Source: Terriglobus albidus
Lineage (GTDB): Bacteria; Acidobacteriota; Terriglobia; Terriglobales; Acidobacteriaceae
Direction of reading: 5' to 3'
Assembly (NCBI RefSeq): GCF_025685425.1
Contig: NZ_JAGTAS010000051.1
Location: 1-64,000, forward strand
Length of the DNA: 64,000 bases
Position 1 is the first letter of the stretch; each line of letters starts with the position of its first letter. Under the pieces are notes generated by a model that saw nothing but the letters and a program-made list of their open reading frames with translations, did no database searches and had not been told where the DNA came from. Shown piece by piece: positions 9,041 through 15,540 of the stretch. Both the position numbers and the translations under genes were made by a program.

Positions 9041-10216
9041 ATGACGCTTTCCTCCTCGATACCCCGTCCCGAAGTCAGCAACGAAGGCCAGGCGCCCTCC
9101 TCCTCCCCCCGGCTCACCTCCCTCGATGTCCTGCGCGGACTCACTATCGCCCTGATGATCATGGTGAACACCAGCGGTGACGGAGCTCATACCTTCCCCT
9201 TCCTCTCCCATGCCGCCTGGAACGGCTGCACCCTGGCCGACGTCGTCTTTCCCTGCTTTTTGTTCATGGTGGGCATCTCCATCGTCTTCTCCCTCCGCGG
9301 CAAACTGCGAAAGGGCGTCCCGTCATCGACCATCATCCTGCAGGCTGCGAAGCGTACGCTGGTCCTGTTTGCCATCGGGCTGGCCGTAAGCTCCTTCCCC
9401 CACTACACCTGGCACACCTTCCGGGTCTTCGGTGTGCTGCAACGGATCGCCATCTGCTTCTTCGTTGCCACCCTCCTCTACCTCAAGGCGAAACCAAGGA
9501 CGCTGGTCGTCGTGACCGTCTCGATCCTGCTCGGATATTGGATCCTGCTGCGCTGGGTTCCCGTACCCGGCTTCGGCATGCCGGGCGTCGATGTGCCGTT
9601 CCTCGATCCGGTCGGCAACTTCCCGGCATGGCTGGATCGCCACCTATTGCCGGCCAGCCATCTTTACCGCATAGGCTTCTATGACCCGGAGGGCCTGCTC
9701 AGCTCCGTTCCCTCGCTCGCCACCGCCCTGCTCGGAGTTCTGACCGGCATCTGGATCACCCGCCACGGAGTTACCTCCGCCACGGCGCGCGGCCTGCTGA
9801 CCGCCTCTGTCTCCCTTCTGACACTGAGCGGCCTGTGGAGCATCTGGTTCCCGCTGAACAAGCGACTTTGGACCAGCTCGTTCGTGCTCTTCAACGCCGG
9901 TCTCAGCCTGCTGGTCCTGTGGCTTTTCTTCCGGATCATCGACCTTCGCCCGGGGAAAAAGCGCTTCATCGAACCGGCATTGGTCTTCGGCACCAACTCC
10001 CTGGCGGTGTACGCCTTCTCCGAGTTCTTCGCCGGCACCCTGGATGCCATCCGCCTGCCCAGCCACCGGACCGTCCAACAGTGGCTCTTCCATCCGCTGA
10101 CTCTGGTCTTCCCGAACCTCTATATCGCCGCGCTGGCTTATGCCCTTCTGTTTGTCGGCGTCTGCTATCTGCCCATGCTGGCGCTCTACCGGAAGCGGAT
10201 CTTCATCAAGATCTAA
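9041..10216 (+). CDS. Heparan-alpha-glucosaminide N-acetyltransferase-like membrane protein (DUF5009/NagX type)
   Basis: 391 residues, ~10 membrane helices. The N-terminus has the family signature: LTSLDVLRGLTIALMIMVN, then HAAWNGCTLADVVFPCFLFM and GISIVFSL. The His in SHAAWNG matches the His that takes part in acetyl transfer in human HGSNAT. Bacterial members (NagX, YeiB-related) are inner-membrane proteins thought to acylate amino sugars or cell-wall/glycan precursors, though few have been tested. I start it at ATG 9041 because GGAAGAG lies seven bases before it; an in-frame ATG at 9005 has no such site. It is divergent from the regulator at 8857 across ~180 bases. The acetyl-CoA donor is known from the family, not seen. 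Confidence 0.75.
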   Translation: MTLSSSIPRPEVSNEGQAPSSSPRLTSLDVLRGLTIALMIMVNTSGDGAHTFPFLSHAAWNGCTLADVVFPCFLFMVGISIVFSLRGKLRKGVPSSTIILQAAKRTLVLFAIGLAVSSFPHYTWHTFRVFGVLQRIAICFFVATLLYLKAKPRTLVVVTVSILLGYWILLRWVPVPGFGMPGVDVPFLDPVGNFPAWLDRHLLPASHLYRIGFYDPEGLLSSVPSLATALLGVLTGIWITRHGVTSATARGLLTASVSLLTLSGLWSIWFPLNKRLWTSSFVLFNAGLSLLVLWLFFRIIDLRPGKKRFIEPALVFGTNSLAVYAFSEFFAGTLDAIRLPSHRTVQQWLFHPLTLVFPNLYIAALAYALLFVGVCYLPMLALYRKRIFIKI

Positions 10217-10536
10217 GTGCGAGTCACCATCCTGGGTGCCCATCCATGGCGAAGCCATGGGTGGGATGTGTTCGAGCGGCAGCTCGAATAGGTTTGGTCC
10301 TCGAATAGGTTTTGGATGGGTATTCCGGAAGGAGTGTGAAGCGGCGTTTTGGTTGCGGAAAAACATCCATAGATGCGGAAGCCTACTCTACACCTAGAGC
10401 ATTTTCCCTGTTGTTGGGTATCCCGGAAAAGGAGTGCAGCGGCGTTTTCATTGCGGAAAACGCCCATAGATGTGGATGCTCTGGGTTACACCTACAGGGA
10501 AAAATGCTCTAAAGCCCTTCCATGGAACCGGTCGTT
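10217..10536. repeat. Convergent intergenic region with palindromes and two family A copies
   Basis: No convincing gene; short open frames here are translations of the repeats. The order is: a GGGTGCCC/CCATGG palindrome (~10230-10265), a TTCGAGC-GCTCGAA hairpin (~10269-10292), a partial family A element (~10315-10394), then a complete family A element (10395-10511). It separates the convergent genes ending at 10216 and 10537. Confidence 0.65.
10395..10511 (+). repeat. Family A element (117 bp, TA-bordered inverted ends)
   Basis: It begins TAGAGCATTTTCCCTG and ends CAGGGAAAAATGCTCTA, so the ends are a near-perfect inverted repeat of ~15 bases with TA at each border. A second hairpin lies inside (GGCGTTTTC, six-base loop, GAAAACGCC at ~10440-10463). 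A degenerate partial copy lies directly to its left. Other copies are at 30758, 32083, 47772 and 49908. No transposase gene is present in the window. Confidence 0.8.
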
Positions 10537-11109
10537 TCACGGGCCTGAAGGCCCATGCTCCCTCCACCCCGCCTTCTCCAGTCGGCGCTTCGCATGCCTG
10601 GCGCGCGCTTTCATCGCGGGCGTACCTTCACGCAGAGCTCGTTCAATCATCTCCTCAGCAATCGCGCGCAGCGACCGTTCTTCATCCGCCAGCAATCCAA
10701 TCCCCTCTACGGCCGAGCAGCGCGTCACATTGCTCTCCTCCTCGAAAAGCAGTTCCATCAGCCTCGCCGCACGGAGCCTCTGCTCGCGCGTATGCGCCGT
10801 GCGTGCCACGACGAGACCCAGATGCCATCGCGTCCTAGATTCCTCCATCGGCACTTCAGCCAGCAGCCCGGCAAGCTCATCGGCAAACGGCCATAGCGCT
10901 TTGGCGTCGTTCTCCGTAACGCGGCGCGCAACGTCAGCCGCCCGCTTCCGTAGTTCCACCTCGCCGAACATTGCGCCTACAAGCAACCGCAACGCACGAC
11001 GGTCCGCCTCAATAGCACGAGCAGTTGCCCGAGCACGCTCAAGCCCCCATCGGCCGGCGTCCAGATTCAGTAGTCGAGGAGCAGTCAATTTCCTACGCGC
11101 CCTCACCAT
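10537..11109 (-). CDS. HEAT-repeat-like helical protein
   Basis: 190 residues, almost entirely helical, very rich in Ala, Arg, Glu and Leu. Repeating helix pairs such as LVGAMFGEVELRKRAADVAR, RLRAARLMELLFEEESNVTR and LREGTPAMKARARHAKRR have the look of HEAT/Armadillo-type repeats, as in small DNA-glycosylase-like AlkD relatives or scaffold proteins. I see no catalytic motif. It starts 23 bases after the stop of the DinB-family gene on the same strand and is probably cotranscribed with it. Its function is unknown. The 3' end faces the acyltransferase gene across a repeat region. Confidence 0.6.
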   Translation of the reverse strand: MVRARRKLTAPRLLNLDAGRWGLERARATARAIEADRRALRLLVGAMFGEVELRKRAADVARRVTENDAKALWPFADELAGLLAEVPMEESRTRWHLGLVVARTAHTREQRLRAARLMELLFEEESNVTRCSAVEGIGLLADEERSLRAIAEEMIERALREGTPAMKARARHAKRRLEKAGWREHGPSGP

Positions 11110-11132
11110 CTCCGCAACCTGCGTCGATGCCG

Positions 11133-11642
11133 CTAAAACCTTTCATCCGCCGAAGGCCCATAGATCGCCGGCACCGCCGCTTCATTCAGCCGCAGATACA
11201 CCGTCAGTTGGCCACGATGATGCGCCCAGTGCATCAACATGCCACTCAAAATATTGATGTAGCGGGGCTCCTCGGTAATCAACTGGCCGTGCGCCTTCAG
11301 CTGCCAGTTCGTCATTAAGTGCTCGTCCGTCGTCCCTTCGAGCGCCGCCACGGCCTTCTTCATGCTCTCGTCGAAAAGCGTCACCAGCTCCGCGTTCTTC
11401 GTCCACACGAACGGCTTCGGCCTCTGTGCCGGATCGACTGGTGCGTAATCAATCCCAGGCTGATTAACCATCATGTCGATCCACCCCGGCATCGACGCCA
11501 CCAGTGACGCCAGGTACCCCAGCTTCATCGACTTCTCATGCGGAGCCCAGTCATTCTTCCCCTCAGGCACGCGCTCCAATGTCTTGCGCGTTGAAGCCTC
11601 TTCGCGCTTCAATGCTTCCAGCAACAGACTCTTTGTCGTCAT
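11133..11642 (-). CDS. DinB-family (DUF1569/DinB_2-like) protein
   Basis: 169 residues with the four-helix DinB fold. It begins MTTKSLLLEALKREEASTRKTLERVPEGKNDWAPHEKSM, with the helix-1 Asp/Trp region typical of the family, and ends with HWAHHRGQLTVYLRLN, the conserved His-rich helix 4 (HxxxHxGQL) that binds a divalent metal. The third metal-site His, usual in helix 2 (HLxxx), is not clear: the equivalent stretch reads LGYLASLVASMPGW. The family includes thiol-dependent (bacillithiol/mycothiol-type) S-transferases. The chemistry here is not predictable. It lies upstream of the HEAT-like gene and is divergent from the TetR gene. Confidence 0.75.
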   Translation of the reverse strand: MTTKSLLLEALKREEASTRKTLERVPEGKNDWAPHEKSMKLGYLASLVASMPGWIDMMVNQPGIDYAPVDPAQRPKPFVWTKNAELVTLFDESMKKAVAALEGTTDEHLMTNWQLKAHGQLITEEPRYINILSGMLMHWAHHRGQLTVYLRLNEAAVPAIYGPSADERF

Positions 11643-11877
11643 CGGCTCATTCTCCTTTTACACAACGAAGATGAGCCTACCGCCATCCTGCTGACACCAT
11701 CCTGTCAGCAGCGCAAATTTTATAGATGCGGAGCAACGTACTTCGCCATAAAGTCCGCAAACCCGTGCCATGCGGGGCATGCCAATGGGAACTGCGAACG
11801 CTCCTACAACAAACACCGACTGGAAAGTTCTGCTTGCCTCTTTTTATCCTTCTCTTATAAATTCGTATCCCTACCTC

Positions 11878-11902
11878 AAATTCGAAATACCATTTCGAAT
11901 TT
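11878..11902. promoter_or_regulatory. Perfect palindrome, probable TetR operator
   Basis: AAATTCGAAAT and ATTTCGAATTT form a perfect inverted repeat with 11-base arms and a 3-base spacer, 18 bases before the ATG of the TetR gene at 11920. Half-site-like sequence (ATTCG) recurs just outside on both sides (~11861 and ~11909). Size, symmetry and position are those expected for an autoregulatory TetR operator. It is AT-rich compared with its surroundings. Confidence 0.7.
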
Positions 11903-11919
11903 AAGGTATTCGACAGACG

Positions 11920-12627
11920 ATGCAGAAGAAGGCAAAAGCCCGCACCTACCACGCTCATCGCGAGCGTCAGCGCCGCCGGATTCTGGATGCGGCACAGTCC
12001 CTGTTTATTGAGCAAGGCATCGAACGGGTCACCATGGCCGAGATCACACTGTCCAGCGGTCTGCAGCCTTCGACCATGTATCAGTACTTCTCCAGCAAGG
12101 ACGACATCGCTTGGGAGCTCATCAGCGAATTGCTGGCAGCGACGGCTACGCGGGTAAAGCAGCGCATCGAAGGCGCGCCCAATGCACTCGCCGTCATCAC
12201 TGCGTTTCTGGAGTTCATGGCCGACGAGCTCTCCGGCAACCAGGCAGCGGTTCGCTTTCTGGCGGAGTTCGATGCCAGATATGCGCATGACTGGCCGGTG
12301 GAACGGCTGCTCACTCTTGAGTCGCAGATCGATCCCCAGCCATTCCGGTTCTTCACGGATCTCATTCGTAGCGGGATCGCCGACGGCTCCCTGCGCGCCG
12401 ACCTCGATCCGGAGCTGACGATGCACGCGGTGATGAACGCAGTCATCGGAGCGCAGCGCAGACTGGCTTCGCTCGGCAGAAAAGTCGAGGTCGAGTACGG
12501 GCAACCGGTCGATCGACTGTTTCGCGAGACCCTGCGTATTCTCCTGCTCGGTCTACGGGCCCCGGAAGCCTCAACCATAAAGTCCTCGAATACACGGAAA
12601 CGCACCGCCAGAAAGAGGTCATCATGA
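11920..12627 (+). CDS. TetR-family transcriptional regulator
   Basis: 235 residues. The N-terminal helix-turn-helix (~residues 15-65) is typical: RRRILDAAQSLFIEQGIERV, TMAEITLSSGLQPSTMYQYF, SSKDDIAWELI. The ligand-binding part is helical with no recognisable ligand signature, and the C-terminus is a basic tail (KSSNTRKRTARKRSS). The stop codon overlaps the start of the GH2 gene (ATGA at 12624-12627), so the two are translationally coupled. With the perfect palindrome at 11878-11902 in front, it very likely represses its own operon and responds to a sugar or glycoside related to the GH2 substrate. The ligand is inferred. Confidence 0.85.
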   Translation: MQKKAKARTYHAHRERQRRRILDAAQSLFIEQGIERVTMAEITLSSGLQPSTMYQYFSSKDDIAWELISELLAATATRVKQRIEGAPNALAVITAFLEFMADELSGNQAAVRFLAEFDARYAHDWPVERLLTLESQIDPQPFRFFTDLIRSGIADGSLRADLDPELTMHAVMNAVIGAQRRLASLGRKVEVEYGQPVDRLFRETLRILLLGLRAPEASTIKSSNTRKRTARKRSS

Positions 12628-15203
12628 ATCGCCTGTCCTGCCGCCAGATCGGTCTCGCCGCCATACTTGCTGTCCTCGTTCCCGCGGCAGCCGCTGTAAC
12701 TTCAAAGACACCGCGTCAGGATCTCGCTGCCGATGCAGGCTGGAAGTTCCAGCTCGGCGATGCCGCCGGCGCAGAGAACCCCTCCTTTGCCGATTCGTCC
12801 TGGCGCACCGTCGATCTGCCCCATGACTGGAGCATCGAGAGCAGGCCAAACAAGGACAACCCCAGCGGTACAGGCGGCGGCTTCTTTCCCAACGGCATCG
12901 GCTGGTATCGCAAGACCTTCACCGCGCCTCGCGAATGGAGCGGCAAACGCGTGACAGTTCAGTTCGACGGTGTCTACCGCGATGCCACGGTGTACCTGAA
13001 CGGCCATAAGCTGGGAACACATCCCTACGGCTACACCTCCTTCACCTTTGATCTCACGCCCGATCTCAAGCTCTCTGGCACAAACGTGCTGGCCGTGCGA
13101 GTCGACAACTCGGCGGAGCCGAACAGCCGCTGGTACAGCGGATCGGGCATCTACCGGCATGTTCACGTCATCGTGACCGACTTGACGCATGTGGCGCACT
13201 GGGGTGTCTTCGTCACGACACCGGAGGTCTCGGCCACCTCTGCCAAAGTCTCCATCAAAACGCGCGTCGCGAATGAATCGTCCGCCGCCGGAGTCACCGT
13301 CGAGACCATATTGCTCGACAAAGCCAACAAAACCGTTGGCACAGGCCACTCCAACCTGAACCTTGCCTCCGGGCAAGAAGACGAGACAGCGCAGGAGATT
13401 GCCGTCGCCAACCCCGGCTTATGGACGCCCGAGACACCCGCGCTGTACCGGGCCATCTCCACGATTCGCAAGGACGGCAAGATCGTCGATCAGGTCACGA
13501 CCTCTTTCGGCATCCGCTCCCTCACATGGTCGGCAGAGAAGGGCCTGCTGCTGAACGGTAAATCCATCAAGCTCACCGGTGGCAGCGTGCATCATGACAA
13601 CGGGCCGCTGGGTGCGGCAGCCTTCGATCGTGCCGAGGAACGCAGGGTTCAACTCATGAAGGCTGCGGGCATGAACGCGGTGCGCACCGCCCACAACCCT
13701 CCCTCGCCTGCGTTTCTCGATGCGTGCGATCGTCTCGGCCTCCTGGTGCTGGATGAGCCGTTCGACGTGTGGCAGGCGCACAAGGTCAAGTTCGACTATG
13801 GCAGCAACTTCGATGAGTGGTGGAAGCGGGACATCTCATCGATGGTGCTTCGTGACCGCAATCATCCCTCGATCGTGATCTGGGGCATCGGCAATGAGAT
13901 TCCCGAGCTCGAAGTGGATCGAGGCGCTCCGCTCGCCAAACAGCTTGCGGAGCAGGTACGGGCGCTCGATAACACCCGGCCGCTTACGCTTGCATTTCCC
14001 GGAACAACCACCATGCCCACGGCACAGGCTGTCTTCTCACAGCTCGACATCACCGGCTACAACTACAACCTGATCCCTACCTATGCCAAGGACCATGAGC
14101 GATTGCCTTCACGCCTGATGCTGACCACTGAGTCGTGGCCGGCGAAGGCTTTTCCGCTATGGGCGATCACGCACGACAATCCCTACGTTCTCGGTGACCT
14201 CACATGGACGGCCATGGACTACCTTGGCGAATCCGGCATCGGCGCATGGCAGTATGGGACAACGGAGCAGGCCAAGGCGGCAGACCAGGCGGGGAACATG
14301 ATGGCGAATACCGGCATGGTCGATCAACTCTTCGCCGGAATGGCGAAGGGTGTGGACGTGATGGCCGAGATGGCCAAAGGAGGTTCCTCCGACCCAATGG
14401 CAAAGGCGGCTATGGAGCTGTTCTTCCACCCATACCCATGGCACGCCGCGGTCTGCGGCGATCTTGACCTGACCGGCTTCCGCAAGCCGCAGTCCTACTA
14501 TCGCGACATCCTTTGGAACGGCGGCGATCATGTCTACGCTACCGTCCGCCTGCCCGAACCGGAAGGCAAAAAGATCATCGCCATCATGTGGGCCACCTAT
14601 CCCACACTTCCCACATGGAGCTGGCCGGGCCAGGACGGCAAGGAGATGCAGGTCGAGGTCTACTCCGGCGCGGAGAAGGTGCGGCTGTACCTGAACGACA
14701 AACTGATCGGAGAAAAACCGACAGGCCGCGAGCAGGAGTTCAAGGCTGTCTTCTCCGTACCCTATGCCCCGGGCACATTGAAAGCGGTGGGCGTGCGGGG
14801 CGGCCGCGAGGTCGCCCAAAGCATCCTTACTACGGCGGGCAATGCGACGAAGCTGCGGCTCACGGCAGACCGGACCGTACTGCAGGCCGACGGCGAAGAT
14901 CTCTCGTTTGTGACCGTAGAAGCGGTGGACGATCAGGGCCGTTTCCAACCCCGCGCAGAACAGGAAGTCGAGTTCTCTATCAGCGGCCCCGGGACGATCG
15001 CGGCTGTCGGAAACGGAGACGGACAGGACGCGGACTCCTATCACGCTGAACGGAGAAAGCTGTACCAGGGCCGCGCCCTGGTGGTAATTCGCACTTCCAG
15101 AAAAGCAGGAGCCATCAAACTGACCGCCACAAGTATGGGACTCACCGATAGCACTGCAATGATTGAAGCAAAGGCGGCTCCGTCGCAGGCGGAGCTGCAA
15201 TAG
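12624..15203 (+). CDS. Secreted glycoside hydrolase family 2 enzyme (beta-galactosidase-like)
   Basis: 859 residues with an N-terminal signal peptide (IGLAAILAVLVPAAAAV). The GH2 order is clear: jelly-roll sugar-binding domain (~residues 30-200: WRTVDLPHDWSIE, GIGWYRKTF, NSRWYSGSGIYRHVHV), immunoglobulin-like domain (~205-305), and TIM barrel from ~310 (TGGSVHHDNGPLG, NAVRTAHNPPSP). The acid/base is probably Glu425 in IGNEIPE and the nucleophile Glu503 in TTESWPAKAF. The C-terminus carries a DUF4982-like and a further beta-sandwich domain (~680-850). Such GH2 enzymes cleave terminal beta-galactosides, glucuronides or related units; the exact specificity cannot be read from sequence. It is coupled by a 4-base overlap to the TetR gene. 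Confidence 0.88.
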   Translation: MNRLSCRQIGLAAILAVLVPAAAAVTSKTPRQDLAADAGWKFQLGDAAGAENPSFADSSWRTVDLPHDWSIESRPNKDNPSGTGGGFFPNGIGWYRKTFTAPREWSGKRVTVQFDGVYRDATVYLNGHKLGTHPYGYTSFTFDLTPDLKLSGTNVLAVRVDNSAEPNSRWYSGSGIYRHVHVIVTDLTHVAHWGVFVTTPEVSATSAKVSIKTRVANESSAAGVTVETILLDKANKTVGTGHSNLNLASGQEDETAQEIAVANPGLWTPETPALYRAISTIRKDGKIVDQVTTSFGIRSLTWSAEKGLLLNGKSIKLTGGSVHHDNGPLGAAAFDRAEERRVQLMKAAGMNAVRTAHNPPSPAFLDACDRLGLLVLDEPFDVWQAHKVKFDYGSNFDEWWKRDISSMVLRDRNHPSIVIWGIGNEIPELEVDRGAPLAKQLAEQVRALDNTRPLTLAFPGTTTMPTAQAVFSQLDITGYNYNLIPTYAKDHERLPSRLMLTTESWPAKAFPLWAITHDNPYVLGDLTWTAMDYLGESGIGAWQYGTTEQAKAADQAGNMMANTGMVDQLFAGMAKGVDVMAEMAKGGSSDPMAKAAMELFFHPYPWHAAVCGDLDLTGFRKPQSYYRDILWNGGDHVYATVRLPEPEGKKIIAIMWATYPTLPTWSWPGQDGKEMQVEVYSGAEKVRLYLNDKLIGEKPTGREQEFKAVFSVPYAPGTLKAVGVRGGREVAQSILTTAGNATKLRLTADRTVLQADGEDLSFVTVEAVDDQGRFQPRAEQEVEFSISGPGTIAAVGNGDGQDADSYHAERRKLYQGRALVVIRTSRKAGAIKLTATSMGLTDSTAMIEAKAAPSQAELQ

Positions 15204-15540
15204 AAGTTCGTGCACCCATGCTTTGGGTGCCTCATGTCCCCTTAGGGACATGGGTTGTTCGAGCGAAGCACGAATAGGTGAGAGCCGTGGACTTTCAGCC
15301 CACGGTCTAGCGGTTCAACAAGTAAATGGGCTTCAGCCCTGGGCCTTTTTCTTGTTAGACAGAGAACGCCCAGGGCTATAAAGCCCATTTACTTTACCGC
15401 TTTATCAGCGGGCTGAAGCCCGCTGACCACCCCAGCCAGCAAAGCTGGCCGGGGACCCGGCTGCTTCCATCCGGTTTCAGCCATGTTCCACGGTCTATTC
15501 AGTGAATAATTCGTCGATATCTATTCACTCGGCCCGCTAC
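15204..15540. repeat. Convergent intergenic region with family C palindromic module
   Basis: It separates two convergent genes. In order: a CACCCATGCTTTGGGTG hairpin, a CATGTCCC/GGGACATG hairpin, a TTCGAGCGAAGCACGAA hairpin, then the ~155-base family C module (about 15277-15431). That module contains GCCGTGGACTTTCAGCCCACGG, a long stem made of AATGGGCTTCAGCCC and its complement near 15375-15390, and AGCGGGCTGAAGCCCGCT. A further hairpin (CCAGCCAGCAAAGCTGGC) follows. No gene is seen. Confidence 0.7.

Noticed and set aside
10213-10467. Small minus-strand open frame reading MGVFRNENAAALLFRD
   Set aside because: It is a translation of family A repeat sequence. Similar short frames arise at each copy, so it is not a protein gene.
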